Positions 33,371-43,595 of a stretch of 64,000 nt of DNA are shown here, piece after piece (positions within the stretch are counted from its first letter, which is position 1; each line of letters opens with the position of its first letter). Made by a program: the position numbers and the translations under genes. This DNA is from CAZLRH01 sp964562015 (GTDB lineage Bacteria; Verrucomicrobiota; Verrucomicrobiia; Opitutales; JABDGR01). The notes under the pieces were generated by a model, which worked only from the letters and a program-made list of their open reading frames with translations, ran no database searches and was not told the origin of the DNA. Location: positions 1 through 64,000 of the forward strand of contig CAZLRH010000010.1 of the NCBI GenBank assembly GCA_964562015.1. Direction: 5' to 3'.

Positions 33371-36300
33371 ATGAAACCCGTGGTTTTGCCGGAGGAATGG
33401 TCGCCGCGCCTCGTCACGGGCGTGACGGAGTCGGCCGCGGGCGCATTTCTCGAACAACTCGCGCGGGTGCGCGGCGCGGCGGTTTCCCTCGTGCTCGCGC
33501 AGGCACCCCGGCTGCTCGACGGCTTGGCGGAAGACATGTTATTTTTTCACCAACTGGCGACCAACGGCCAGCCGCCGTGGGAGGTCGTGCTTTACCCGGA
33601 AGTGCCGGAAGCCGACGCGGACGACCCCCGCGCGCTCGAGCGGCATTGCGACCGCCTCGCGGCGTTGACCGCGCTCGGTGCGCGCCAAGACAATTCCGCC
33701 GCCCGCCCGCTCCTCATCGTCACGACGCTCGCCGCGGTCTTGCAGCCCGCGCCGGGCTTGGAGGCACTGACGCTCCACGAAGTGCGGTTGAAAGCGGGCG
33801 CGCACGCCAGTTTTGCGGAATTGGTGCAACGCTTGGGCCACGAGTTGGGCTACGACAGCGAAGCGCTGTGTGAAACGCCGGGGCAATTTGCCGTGCGCGG
33901 CGGTTTGATTGACGTTTACCCTTTTAATGCCGATGCGCCCTTGCGCCTGGATTTTTTTGGCGACGAATTGGAGTCCATCCGCAAATTCGACCCCACCACG
34001 CAGTTGAGTGCCGAAAGCCTGGCGGAGCTGGTCATCGCGTCCACGCCGCGCGACTTGGCGAAGGACGCCCCGGCGGCCGGCCTGCTCAAGCATTTGCCCG
34101 CGCCCGTGCACTGGCTCGTGCAGGAGCCCGCGCGCCAGGCCGCGGAATTTCCGGATTTATGGAGCGTCCCGGAAAAAATGGCGGCGTGGCGCGCCACTTT
34201 GCAAACCGTGCTCGACGAACGTGCCACCGCGAGGGACGAATGGACCGGGCTCACGGAATTGGACGAAGGCGGCGGTGCCTTTGCCGCCGAAACGCGTCGA
34301 CTTTCCACCCGCAGCGAACCGACGCGCCTGCATCGTCCGCTGGCGGACATGCCGGCGTTGGGCGCGGCGCGGCTGGCGAGTGACCAGGCCGCCCAGCGGG
34401 AATTTCTCCACACCCTCGCCGGCTGGGCGAAGGCGGGGACGCAAGTCGTCGTCGCCACGCGGGCGGACGGCGAGGCCGAACGCCTGCGCGAAATTTTGGC
34501 GGAGGACAAAGCGTTGCGCAATTTCAAGCCGGCCTTGGTCACCGGCGATTTGACGGCGGGCTTTCGCGCGCTGGCCGACGGCGAGGCGCGGCTCGAGTGG
34601 CCGGCGCGTCCGGAAGTGGGGCGGGCAGGACTCGCGGTGATTTCCGCTGGCGAAATTTTCGGTCGGCACCGGCAGCGGCTCGCCACCTATCGCACGCGCA
34701 AATTGCCGCAGCGGCACCGCGTGGACCAACTGCTGGATTTTTCGGAAATTGCGGAAGGCGATTACCTCGTGCACGCGGCTCACGGGGTGTGCCGCTTCCG
34801 GGGCATTCGCAAGCTGGCGGCGGCGGGCCGCGTGGACGAAGTGATTTCGCTGGAATTCGCGGGCGGGCTCGAAGTGCATCTGCCGTTGCACGAGTCGCAT
34901 TTGTTGTCGCGGTACGTGGGCCTGGCGAAGCTGGCCCCGCGGCTCGGCAAAATCGGCGGCAATACCTGGGACAAAACCCGCCGCGAAGCTGAAGTCGCCA
35001 CACTCGATTTTGCCGCCCAGCTCCTGCGCCTTCAGGCGGAGCGCGAACAGCGCGTCGGTTTCGCCTTCGGGCCGGACGTGCCGTGGCAGCGTGAATTCGA
35101 GGACGGTTTTCCGCACGACGAAACGCCGGACCAATTGCGCGCCATCACCGAGGCCAAGTCCGATCTCGAACGCCCGCGCCCGATGGACCGTTTGCTATGC
35201 GGCGACGTGGGCTTTGGCAAAACGGAAGTGGCGTTGCGCGCGGCTTTCAAGGCCGTGCTCGGCGGCAAGCAAGTGGCGGTGCTCGCGCCGACGACGATTC
35301 TGGCCCAGCAACACTGCAACACCTTCCGCGAGCGGCTCGCGCCGTTTCCCGTTTCGGTCGAGCAATTGAGCCGCTTCCGGTCGCCGAAACAACAGAAGCA
35401 GGTGCTGGCGCAGCTTAAAGAAGGCAAGCTCGACGTTGTCATTGGCACGCACCGGCTGCTGAGCGGCGACGTGCATTTTAAGGACCTCGGGCTCGTGGTC
35501 ATCGACGAGGAGCACCGCTTTGGCGTGCGGCACAAGGAGCAGCTCAAGCGCTTGCGCGCTTCCGTGCACGTGCTGGCGATGAGCGCGACGCCCATTCCGC
35601 GCACGCTTTATTTCGCGCTGGTCGGCGCGCGGGATTTGAGCGTGATTGAAACGCCGCCGCGCGACCGCCTGCCGATTGAGACCATCGTGAAAAGTTACGC
35701 GCCGGAAGTGGTGCGGGACGCCATCCGCGCCGAACTCGCGCGCGGCGGCCAGGTGTTTTATCTCCACAATCGCGTCGATTCGATCGAGGACACCGCGCGC
35801 GGGATTCATAAATTGGTGCCCGAGGCGCGGCTGGGGGTCGGCCACGGCCAAATGGACGCCGACGATTTGGAGCGCCTGATGACGCGCTTTGTGGCGGGCG
35901 AATTCGACGTGCTCGTGTGCACGACCATCATCGAGTCGGGCCTGGACATCCCGAATTGCAATACGCTCATCATCGAAGGCGCGGACCGGTTTGGGTTGGC
36001 GCAGTTGTACCAATTGCGCGGGCGGGTGGGGCGGTTCAACCGCCAGGCTTATGCGTATTTGCTGTTGCGGCGGCATGCGAAATTGTTGGACCAGGCGCGG
36101 CACCGGCTGGCGGCGATTCGCCAGTTCAACCAGCCCGGCGCGGGCTTCCGGCTGGCGATGCGGGATTTGGAATTGCGCGGCGCGGGCAACCTCCTCGGCG
36201 CGGCCCAGAGCGGCCACATCGCCGGCGTGGGTTTCGATTTATACTGCCAGTTGCTGCGCCAGAGCATCGCGCGGCTGAAGGGCGAACCGGCGGCGCTCAC

Positions 36301-36838
36301 CGTGCGCGCGACAGTGCGCCTGGATTTTGTCCACCTCGGCGAGGCCGCGAGCGAACACACCGTGCCCGCCCTGGCCGCCGTGGCGACGGACGACACCGGC
36401 CACGGTTACGCGGCGTTGAAGGAGGCCGAAATGGCGGGCCAATTCCTCGCCGGGATGACCGCGAGCCTTCCGGCGACTTATGTTTCGGACACGCGCTTGC
36501 GGCTCGACCAGTACCGCCGGCTCGCGCTCGCTTCCACCCCCGCCGAGGTCAAGGCCCTGGCGGCGGCAATGCGGGACCGCTTCGGCCCCTTGCCGGAATC
36601 GGCCAAAGCCCTGGTGAAACTCACCGAGATTCGCGTCTGGGCCGAGCAGAAGCGTCTCGTGGCGGTCGAGACGGAGGGCGACCGTTTAAAATGCGAGCGG
36701 GCGGGTGGAATGCGCGCGGCGGGCGGGCGTTATGTGCAGCTCGGCCATCGGTTTCCCCGCTTGACCGCCGCACGCCCTCTGCAAAGAATGGAGGAAATCA
36801 TCCGGTTCCTGCAACGATGGGAACCAGACCAGACATGA
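33371..36838 (+). CDS. mfd: Transcription-repair coupling factor
   Basis: A 1155-residue protein of normal length for Mfd. It has the UvrB-like N-terminal module, the RNA polymerase-interacting domain (GDYLVHAAHGVCRFRGI), and the SF2 translocase with Walker A LLCGDVGFGKTEV, DEEHRFG (DExH) and TEV/RG motifs (SATPIPRTLYFAL, GADRFGLAQLYQLRGRVGR), ending in the TRCF C-terminal domain. It removes RNA polymerase stalled at lesions and recruits UvrA. The stop codon overlaps the ATG of the downstream isomerase gene (ATGA at 36835-36838). Confidence 0.96.
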   Translation: MKPVVLPEEWSPRLVTGVTESAAGAFLEQLARVRGAAVSLVLAQAPRLLDGLAEDMLFFHQLATNGQPPWEVVLYPEVPEADADDPRALERHCDRLAALTALGARQDNSAARPLLIVTTLAAVLQPAPGLEALTLHEVRLKAGAHASFAELVQRLGHELGYDSEALCETPGQFAVRGGLIDVYPFNADAPLRLDFFGDELESIRKFDPTTQLSAESLAELVIASTPRDLAKDAPAAGLLKHLPAPVHWLVQEPARQAAEFPDLWSVPEKMAAWRATLQTVLDERATARDEWTGLTELDEGGGAFAAETRRLSTRSEPTRLHRPLADMPALGAARLASDQAAQREFLHTLAGWAKAGTQVVVATRADGEAERLREILAEDKALRNFKPALVTGDLTAGFRALADGEARLEWPARPEVGRAGLAVISAGEIFGRHRQRLATYRTRKLPQRHRVDQLLDFSEIAEGDYLVHAAHGVCRFRGIRKLAAAGRVDEVISLEFAGGLEVHLPLHESHLLSRYVGLAKLAPRLGKIGGNTWDKTRREAEVATLDFAAQLLRLQAEREQRVGFAFGPDVPWQREFEDGFPHDETPDQLRAITEAKSDLERPRPMDRLLCGDVGFGKTEVALRAAFKAVLGGKQVAVLAPTTILAQQHCNTFRERLAPFPVSVEQLSRFRSPKQQKQVLAQLKEGKLDVVIGTHRLLSGDVHFKDLGLVVIDEEHRFGVRHKEQLKRLRASVHVLAMSATPIPRTLYFALVGARDLSVIETPPRDRLPIETIVKSYAPEVVRDAIRAELARGGQVFYLHNRVDSIEDTARGIHKLVPEARLGVGHGQMDADDLERLMTRFVAGEFDVLVCTTIIESGLDIPNCNTLIIEGADRFGLAQLYQLRGRVGRFNRQAYAYLLLRRHAKLLDQARHRLAAIRQFNQPGAGFRLAMRDLELRGAGNLLGAAQSGHIAGVGFDLYCQLLRQSIARLKGEPAALTVRATVRLDFVHLGEAASEHTVPALAAVATDDTGHGYAALKEAEMAGQFLAGMTASLPATYVSDTRLRLDQYRRLALASTPAEVKALAAAMRDRFGPLPESAKALVKLTEIRVWAEQKRLVAVETEGDRLKCERAGGMRAAGGRYVQLGHRFPRLTAARPLQRMEEIIRFLQRWEPDQT

Positions 36839-37977
36839 GAAATTTGACCGGCATATTGTTTTGGGCCGCCACGTTTGGCGGCGTCGCGCTGGCGTCGGCG
36901 CAATTGACGCCTCTGCCCGGCGCCCTCCCGCCCGATCCGGCCAGCCCGCCCGCCCTCGCCCCGAGCCCGGAGGCACCGGCGGCCATGGCGGCCCCGAGCG
37001 CCGCGGCGCCTGCGAACACCACGACGCCCGGCGCCCCGCGCGAGATGAAGTACCAGAACGCTGTGGCCGCAGTGGTGAACGACAAGATCATCACCTTCGA
37101 TCAGGTGCGCAAGGAACTGGCCCCGCTGGAGCCGACGATTTTTAACAAGATTTACGCCAAATACGGCACCAGCCAGCAGGACCAGGCGAAAAAAGAATAC
37201 GGGGCGGAATTGGAGGCGGAGGCGAAGGATTTGCTGCACTTGATGGTGGACCGCATCCTGACCATCGATGAATTTCACAAGTCCGGCGCGTCCATTCCCA
37301 AGTCCTACCTCGACCAGGAATTCGACGACAGTCTGGTCAAGCGCTTCAATGGCGACCGTGAGGAGTACTTGCGCTATTTGCAGCAGAACGGCCTCACTGA
37401 GCGCGAATACCGCAAACAGTTGGAGGAGGACATCATTGTCGGCTACATGAAAAACCAGTTGCGAGACTCGCAAAGCGGAGTGAGCCCGGACCGCATCGTG
37501 AAGATGTACGACGTGAACAAGCAAAAATATTACCAGGAGGCGGCCGTAAAGCTCCGCCAGATCACGCTCAAGCCGCTCGCCACCGAATCCACCGCGTTGT
37601 TGCTGGACCAGGCGAAGCACATTGTCGAGCAGGCGCGCGGACCCAAGGGCGATTTTGCCCAGCTCGCGCTCACCAACAGCCAGGATGAGTTCAAGGATGT
37701 CGGCGGTCTTTCCGGCTGGCACAACAAGGGCGATTTGGTCAAGGAACTCGACGACGCGGCTTTTGCCCTGAAGCCCGGCGAGGTCAGCGACCCGATTGTG
37801 TTCGGCAACAACGTTTACATTTTCAAATGCGAGGACAAGCGGGACCAGGGCATCCAGCCGCTCGAGGCCGTGCGCCAGGAAATCGAAGGCCAGATTCTGA
37901 TTCAGGATGCCAAGCAGGCCGAGGAGAAGTGGCTGGAAAAGCTGCGCAAGAACGCCTACGTGAAGTACTACATGTAA
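36835..37977 (+). CDS. SurA/PpiC-type peptidyl-prolyl cis-trans isomerase, periplasmic
   Basis: A 380-residue exported protein with signal peptide (MRNLTGILFWAATFGGVALASA), a Pro/Ala linker, a SurA_N-like helical chaperone domain (AAVVNDKIITFDQV, then helices to about residue 210) and a parvulin domain (AVKLRQITLKP..., FAQLALTNSQDEFKDVGGLSGWHNKGDLVKELDDAAFALKPGEVSDPI). Parvulin residues are recognisable. It would help outer-membrane protein folding. Coupled to mfd by a 4-base overlap, though the functions differ. Confidence 0.88.
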   Translation: MRNLTGILFWAATFGGVALASAQLTPLPGALPPDPASPPALAPSPEAPAAMAAPSAAAPANTTTPGAPREMKYQNAVAAVVNDKIITFDQVRKELAPLEPTIFNKIYAKYGTSQQDQAKKEYGAELEAEAKDLLHLMVDRILTIDEFHKSGASIPKSYLDQEFDDSLVKRFNGDREEYLRYLQQNGLTEREYRKQLEEDIIVGYMKNQLRDSQSGVSPDRIVKMYDVNKQKYYQEAAVKLRQITLKPLATESTALLLDQAKHIVEQARGPKGDFAQLALTNSQDEFKDVGGLSGWHNKGDLVKELDDAAFALKPGEVSDPIVFGNNVYIFKCEDKRDQGIQPLEAVRQEIEGQILIQDAKQAEEKWLEKLRKNAYVKYYM

Positions 37978-38023
37978 GGGCGGGGGCCTGCGGTCGAAGG
38001 TGGATTTGGGCCCGCAAAAAAAC

Positions 38024-39880
38024 CTACGGCAGCATCCGGGGTGGATCATGCCGGCGGGCCATGGCGAGATATTGCCCTGCTTGGGTGTTGGTCGGATCGA
38101 GGTGCGTGGCCGCTTCGAGATGCGGAATCGCCTGGTCGGGCTGGCCGGTGAGATAAAGCAAAAGCCCAAGTTTATACTGCGCTTCCGCGAAATCGGGCCG
38201 CAAGCGGATCGCGATTTGGTATTCGGCGATGGACTCGCGCGGATGGCCGGTCAGCGACAGGACAAAGCCCAAGTTGGCGAGTGTCTCCGCGGAGTCTGGC
38301 CGGCGGCGGAGATCCTCGCGAAAGCTGTTATAGGCGTCGCTATTGCGGCCGACGGAGACGTAGGCGGTGGCCAGATTATTGTAAATTTCTGTTTTCTCCG
38401 GGTGACGGCGCACAAAATCTTCGTAAACGGCGATGGCCTCCGGAAAACGCTGCAAGCGCATCAGCACCAGCCCGAGATTATTGGCGGCGACGACATAGTC
38501 GGGATTGGCGCGCCGGGATTCCAGCAATTCGGCCACCGCTTTTTCCGGTTGGTCCGACAAGCCGTAAGCCCGAGCCAGGTCGTTATGCGCCACCCAGGAC
38601 GCGGGATTGCCCTGCACGCCGTAGGTCCACAGGTCGAGCGGGCGGTCAAAAACCCGCGCATAGGTGCGGCTCGACCATGCGAGTGCGAGGCCGGCGGCGC
38701 TCACGGCGGCCAGGAGCCCGGCGCGCGCGCCCGCGCTCCGGCAGCGGCGGTAGCCCAGCTCCGCCCCGGCCGCGGCCAGGCCGAACAACCCGAGGGCCGG
38801 CAGGTAGGCGAGGTGGTCCGCCACCCAGGACTGGAGCATAAATGAAATCGTAACAAAACCCATCACCGGCAGGAGATTGAGCAGGAAAAAGCCGCCGCCG
38901 AAGAGCACGTGCCGGCCCCACGTCGAACGTTTCCGCCAGGCCCACCATGCCAGCGCGAGCAAAAGGGGCCACGGGAGCCACTTCCACAACGGCGTCACGG
39001 CCACCGACCAGCTCGGATAGATCGGCAGCGGCAAGAAGACGCGAAAAGCCTGCGCGAGATAGAAGACGGTGATCAATCCCGCGTTCATCAGCCGCTCGGC
39101 CATGGCCGGATGCGGCATCGTCGCATCGCCGATGGCGCGGTCCATTTGAAAGGAATAGGTGACCAGGCCGAGCGCCAGCGAAACGAGAAAAAACGGCGCG
39201 GTAAAAATGAAATCATCCACGGACAACCGTCCGCGCTTCCACCAGGCATACAGCAGCAAGACGGGCGGAAACATCACGACCGAGCTTTTACACAGCATGG
39301 CCGCCACAAAAAGCAGCACGGCCGCCGCGAGGCCCGGGGCGCTGCGCCGTTGGTCCCAGGCGAGGTAGGCGAGAAACGATAAGAGCAGGAACGGGAGGGA
39401 TAGCGTGTTCTTTAGTTCCGAAATCCACGCCACCGATTCCACCATCAACGGGTGGATCACAAAAAGGAGCGCGCCGAGCCACGCCCACCCGAGGCCCAGG
39501 CGATTGAAAATCCGCCACAACAGAAAAGCGCTCAGCAAGTGGAGGACGAAATTGGCCTGATGAAAAACCGCCGATTGGTTCGGCCAAATCCGCCAGATCA
39601 TCCATTGGAAAGTGGTTTTGAGGGGAAAATAATCGGCCCCGCCGGGTTGAAACCAGATTTGCTGCAAGCCGTCGGGCGCATCCATCACGGGGTTGTCCAC
39701 CAGTTCCACATCGTCGTCCCAGAGCCATTCTCCGTGCAGCGCGGGTTGGTAAATCAGCCAGGCCGCCAGGACGAGCAACGCGCCCTGGAGGCAAGCCAAC
39801 AGCCACGATGGTCGAAGCCACCCCGCGGGTGTGGGCGCGGTAGCCTCCGGCGGCGGGGCAGTCGGGGCGGTAGGGGTCAT
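38024..39880 (-). CDS. TMTC-like polytopic membrane protein with TPR tail
   Basis: A 618-residue protein with about 11 membrane helices (residues 25-425) and a C-terminal TPR array of about five repeats (WVAHNDLARAYGLSD, VVAANNLGLVLMRLQR, EIYNNLATAYVSVGR, ETLANLGFVLSLTGH). The first loop has GEWLWDDDVELVDNP, an acidic pair typical of GT-C fold glycosyltransferases. SVAWISELKNTLSLPFLLLSF is characteristic of the TMTC family. It is a tandem paralogue of the next gene; they overlap by ATGA. Transfer activity is inferred, not shown. Confidence 0.75.
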   Translation of the reverse strand: MTPTAPTAPPPEATAPTPAGWLRPSWLLACLQGALLVLAAWLIYQPALHGEWLWDDDVELVDNPVMDAPDGLQQIWFQPGGADYFPLKTTFQWMIWRIWPNQSAVFHQANFVLHLLSAFLLWRIFNRLGLGWAWLGALLFVIHPLMVESVAWISELKNTLSLPFLLLSFLAYLAWDQRRSAPGLAAAVLLFVAAMLCKSSVVMFPPVLLLYAWWKRGRLSVDDFIFTAPFFLVSLALGLVTYSFQMDRAIGDATMPHPAMAERLMNAGLITVFYLAQAFRVFLPLPIYPSWSVAVTPLWKWLPWPLLLALAWWAWRKRSTWGRHVLFGGGFFLLNLLPVMGFVTISFMLQSWVADHLAYLPALGLFGLAAAGAELGYRRCRSAGARAGLLAAVSAAGLALAWSSRTYARVFDRPLDLWTYGVQGNPASWVAHNDLARAYGLSDQPEKAVAELLESRRANPDYVVAANNLGLVLMRLQRFPEAIAVYEDFVRRHPEKTEIYNNLATAYVSVGRNSDAYNSFREDLRRRPDSAETLANLGFVLSLTGHPRESIAEYQIAIRLRPDFAEAQYKLGLLLYLTGQPDQAIPHLEAATHLDPTNTQAGQYLAMARRHDPPRMLP

Positions 39881-42180
39881 GGCGCCGCGGCCGGAAGGTT
39901 CATCGCGCCCGGCGTCGGATGCACCGGGTCGCCTTGCAGAACTTTTTCCAGATTCTTCATGGCATCGTCATAGCCGGGCTTGAGGGAAACGGCGGTCTGG
40001 AATTCCCGGATGGCCTCCAGCCGTTGTCCGAGGTCAAGCAAGGTGATGCCCAAATTGTTGTGCGCTTCCGCATACTCCGGCTGGAGGGCGAGGGCCTGGC
40101 GGTATTTGACGACGGCGGCATCCAATTGATTGAGGCTGGCCAGCGCCAGGCCGTAATTGTTCAGCAACTCCGGGTAATTCGGCTGCAGCTTGTCGCTTTG
40201 TTCGTATTGTTCGATGGCCTCGCGCCCGCGGTGCAGGCCGAGCAGCCGGTTACCGTAGTCGAATCGGGCCTTCGCGCTCTCAGGCTGTAACCGCACAATC
40301 GTCGCGTACTGCTCGACCGCCTCGGTGGGCCGGTTGAGTTGCATCAGCAGATCGCCGAAGGTCCGGTGCGCGTCGGCGTCGTCCGGTTTCAAATCCACCA
40401 CTTTTTGCATTTCGTCCACGGTGGCTTGGCGGTCGCCGAGGGCGGCATAGAGGCGCGCGAGGTAAAAATGCCCGACCACGGAATCCGGTTGCAGGCGCAA
40501 CATTTCCTTAAAGTGGGCGGCGGCCTCGTTCAGGTTGTTGGTTTTGGCCAGCGCCACGGCGAGGTTGAAATGGGTTTCCGGCAGATCCGGATTGAGGTTA
40601 AGGGCATTGACATATTGCTCGATGGCCTCCGGCAGACGGTTCTGGTGGAGCAGCGCGTTGCCGAGATTGTTGATGGCCTCGACGTAGCGCGGGGAATCCG
40701 CCAGGGCCGCCTGATACTGCGCGATGCCTTCGTCCACCTGCCCTTGCTTGACCAGCGCGATGCCCAGATTGTTTTGCGCCTCGGGGAACTGCGGATTGAG
40801 CTGCAGCGCCTGGTGATAGTTCGCCATGGCCTTGCTGACATCGCCGCGCTGAAAATAGACGTAGCCCAAATCATTGTAGGCCACCCAAGCGCCGGGATCT
40901 TTTGCAATGGTGTACGTCCAATAGGTTTCGCGGTCCTGAAAAATGGCTGCGTGCTGGTGGCTGGCCCACGCCAGGGCGACCGCGACGAGTGCGGGCGCGG
41001 CAACCGCGAAACGACGCAGTTCCGCGGGGATGCGGAGCGACAGCGCATCCAGCCCCGCTGCCGCGAGGCCGCACAGGCCGAGCAGGGGAAGATACGCAAA
41101 CGGGTCGGCCACCGCACTGTACCGCAAAAGCGGTTCATTCACCAAGCCGGACACAGGCAGCAGATTCAGCACGAAAAAACCGAAGCCAAAAATAACGGTC
41201 CGGCCCCAGCCCGCGCGTTGCCGCCAAAACCCGACGAACAGGGCCAGCAGCAGCGGCCAGACCAGCAGCCCGGACAGCGAGGGCGTCGCCATCGGCCAGG
41301 GCGGATAAATCGGGATGAGGCCGACCGGAACCACCGACTTCCACAAGTAAAACACGATGGCCGTGCCCATGGCCGCAAGTCGGGCGAACAAACCGCCCAA
41401 CTCGAGATGCCCGACATTGAGCGGATGGCTGGCCTGGTAACTCAGGGCCATTGCGCCCAGCACCACGGAAACGCCAAAAAACGGCGCGGCCACCAGCGCA
41501 TCTTGCTGCGCGATGCGGCCTTGCTTCCACCAGCGATGGAGCAGCACCACCAGCGGAAAAAGCCCCACGGCGGTCGAGCTCAGCATCGCGCCAGCGTAAA
41601 GCAAAACCGCGACGACGAAGTCGCCAGGCCGGCGGCGTTCATCCCAGGCCAGGTAAAATAGAAACGAGCCGAGCAGCAGCGGCAGGGAGAGGGTGTTCTT
41701 GAGTTCGGAAATCCAGGCCACCGAGGCCACTGCGAGCGGATGGACGACGAACAAAAGCGCGCCCCACCAGGCCAGGCGCGCGCCCAATTTCAGCAACACG
41801 CGCCAAAACAGGAGCGCCCCAAGCACCAGCAGTGCGAGGTTCAGCGAATGATAGCCGATGATATTATCGCCCCACAGATGCCAGCCGAGCCATTGGACCG
41901 TCGTCTTGACGGGCAGATAATCCGCGCCCGCCGGATGCAGCCAGATTTTAGCCAGGGCCGCGGGGTCGCGCAGGGTATAATTCGTCGCGATTTCCGTGTC
42001 GTCGCCCATGAGCCAGTCGCCGCTGAGGGCGGGCAGGTACACGAAAACAGCCGCCGCCACCAGCAGGGCCGCTTGCAGGCCGGCCAGCCCAAGCCCGAGC
42101 CGGGTCAGCTCGAGGGCAGGCGCTGGCGCCGGGGGAGCGGCGGCGCTTAGCGGCGGGGACGTTGACGGTAAATTCGACAT
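39877..42180 (-). CDS. TMTC-like polytopic membrane protein with long TPR array
   Basis: A 767-residue tandem paralogue of the gene at 38024, with the same GT-C-like layout: helices over residues about 30-420, the acidic loop GDWLMGDDTEIATNY, GADYLPVKTTVQWLGWHLWG, and SVAWISELKNTLSLPLLLGSF. The TPR tail is longer, about nine to ten repeats. The ATG at 42178-42180 (MSNLPSTSP) is preferred; the upstream extension lies inside the GT9 gene. The start overlaps the GT9 gene's end by 34 bases. Confidence 0.78.
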   Translation of the reverse strand: MSNLPSTSPPLSAAAPPAPAPALELTRLGLGLAGLQAALLVAAAVFVYLPALSGDWLMGDDTEIATNYTLRDPAALAKIWLHPAGADYLPVKTTVQWLGWHLWGDNIIGYHSLNLALLVLGALLFWRVLLKLGARLAWWGALLFVVHPLAVASVAWISELKNTLSLPLLLGSFLFYLAWDERRRPGDFVVAVLLYAGAMLSSTAVGLFPLVVLLHRWWKQGRIAQQDALVAAPFFGVSVVLGAMALSYQASHPLNVGHLELGGLFARLAAMGTAIVFYLWKSVVPVGLIPIYPPWPMATPSLSGLLVWPLLLALFVGFWRQRAGWGRTVIFGFGFFVLNLLPVSGLVNEPLLRYSAVADPFAYLPLLGLCGLAAAGLDALSLRIPAELRRFAVAAPALVAVALAWASHQHAAIFQDRETYWTYTIAKDPGAWVAYNDLGYVYFQRGDVSKAMANYHQALQLNPQFPEAQNNLGIALVKQGQVDEGIAQYQAALADSPRYVEAINNLGNALLHQNRLPEAIEQYVNALNLNPDLPETHFNLAVALAKTNNLNEAAAHFKEMLRLQPDSVVGHFYLARLYAALGDRQATVDEMQKVVDLKPDDADAHRTFGDLLMQLNRPTEAVEQYATIVRLQPESAKARFDYGNRLLGLHRGREAIEQYEQSDKLQPNYPELLNNYGLALASLNQLDAAVVKYRQALALQPEYAEAHNNLGITLLDLGQRLEAIREFQTAVSLKPGYDDAMKNLEKVLQGDPVHPTPGAMNLPAAAP

Positions 42181-43403
42181 ACGGCGGCGAAAACCTGTTC
42201 GACGGTGAGGTGCGTCATGCAGCGATTGTCGCGGCACGCGGATTGCCGGTTATTAAAGGCGTTTACGCACGGGCTGCAAGCGAGGCCCGCCGTGAGCGGA
42301 TGGCTGCGCGGGCCGGGCGCGGCGAACAACAGCGGCGTCTCCGGGCCGAACAGCGCCACGACGTCAATCGGTGTCAGCGTCGCAAAGTGGGCGGGGCCGC
42401 TGTCATTGGTCACGAGAATGTCGGCCAGGCCAAACAGCACGAGCAATTGGCGGAGGGAGGTTTTTCCCGCCAGGGAAAAACAACGCGGCGAACTGACCGC
42501 GCGGCAGAGCAGCTCCGCGGCCGGGGCTTCGCCGGGCGCGCCGGTGAATGCGATGTTCACGCCAGGCAATTCCCGCAAAAGCGTTTGCGCGAGGGCGACG
42601 TAATTTTCGCCTTTCCACTTGCGCAGCGGCAGCAGGTCGCTGGCGTTCGCGTTGAGCAAAATCAAGCCGATGCCCGCGGGCGCGCCGGCCTGCGCGAGCA
42701 GCGCCTGCACGGCGGCGACTTCCCCGTCCGCCGGTTGAAACGGCGGGGGCGGCGTCGGCGTCGCGGGGGTGAAATCCAGCGTGGGCAGTTGCGCGGGGTC
42801 GGCGCCCAGCGCAAAGACGAGGCTGGAAAACGTTTGCGCCGTGTGCAGGTGGGAATTGTACAGCACGCGGTGCGTCAGCAAATCCCCGCGGTACGGGCCC
42901 TCGCCAAAATAGGAGTGAAAACCCACGCGGCGGCGCGCGCCCGTCAGGTAGGAAATTGCCGCCGAACTGCGCGCGAAAAATTCCAGGTCAATGCAGGCGT
43001 CGATGCCGCGGCGGCGGATTTCCCGCAATTGCCGCAGGCAACTGGCCGCCATGGCGCCGGGCGTCCCCGTTTGCACGGTGAACACGTTCGCGGCGGGAAT
43101 GAGCCCGAGGGCATCGAGGACGAAGCGGTTTTCCTCGAACACGAGGAAGAAAACATTTTCGCGGCCCACGAGTGCGACGGCGCGGCCGATGGCCTCATGC
43201 GCGAGCACGGTCGAGCCCTGCTCGGCCAGTTTGAGGAATAAAATCCGGCGGATGGGCGCTGCGGGCGCGGACGAAGTAAAAATTTCGCCCAGGCGGCGCA
43301 GCATCGTCAGGACAAAACACGCCGGCACGCCGAGGCGGCGGTCCAACCATTGCAAGGTGCTGGTTTGGGCGCTGAAGGGGTTCAAGCCACCCAACGCTGG
43401 CAC
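42147..43403 (-). CDS. Family 9 glycosyltransferase (heptosyltransferase-like)
   Basis: A 418-residue GT-B type enzyme (ADP-heptose/LPS heptosyltransferase family). Visible: RRILFLKLAEQGSTVLAHEA, RRVGFHSYFGEGPYRGDLLTH, the nucleotide-sugar-binding C-terminal domain with ILVTNDSGPAHFATLTPIDVVALFGPE, and a Cys-rich tail (CSPCVNAFNNRQSACRDNRCM). GTG at 43401-43403, four bases after a GGGGGGAATT run, is chosen because family similarity (LNPFSAQTSTLQWLD) starts right after it. An upstream ATG at 43508 is possible. It probably acts in lipopolysaccharide or surface glycan assembly. Confidence 0.78.
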   Translation of the reverse strand: MPALGGLNPFSAQTSTLQWLDRRLGVPACFVLTMLRRLGEIFTSSAPAAPIRRILFLKLAEQGSTVLAHEAIGRAVALVGRENVFFLVFEENRFVLDALGLIPAANVFTVQTGTPGAMAASCLRQLREIRRRGIDACIDLEFFARSSAAISYLTGARRRVGFHSYFGEGPYRGDLLTHRVLYNSHLHTAQTFSSLVFALGADPAQLPTLDFTPATPTPPPPFQPADGEVAAVQALLAQAGAPAGIGLILLNANASDLLPLRKWKGENYVALAQTLLRELPGVNIAFTGAPGEAPAAELLCRAVSSPRCFSLAGKTSLRQLLVLFGLADILVTNDSGPAHFATLTPIDVVALFGPETPLLFAAPGPRSHPLTAGLACSPCVNAFNNRQSACRDNRCMTHLTVEQVFAAVCRIYRQRPRR

Positions 43404-43595
43404 AATTCCCCCCGCTGGGCGAGCGGATATGGGGTGCGGCCTCAGGCGTTTTACAGAAGCGTATAGCCGCCGCTGAAGCCTGCGGCTAAAACGGATTGCT
43501 TCCCCCACCGAAAATCCCCCAAGGTTTACCGCTTGGGTCCGAATTTCACCTTTGCCGTCGGTAGGCCGATGGCTTTAACCCATTGACCAGCGGAC

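Noticed and set aside
35917..36834. Upstream extension of the SurA-like gene into mfd
   Set aside because: The first 306 residues are Arg/Gly/Pro-rich shadow of mfd; the signal peptide begins at the ATG 36835.
37978..38023. Hairpin with A-run between the isomerase and TMTC-like genes as a terminator
   Set aside because: The stem is imperfect and the A/T run lies on the wrong side for either transcript.
40339..41661. 440-residue plus-strand frame
   Set aside because: Antisense to the TPR region of the TMTC-like gene; periodic composition mirrors the TPRs.
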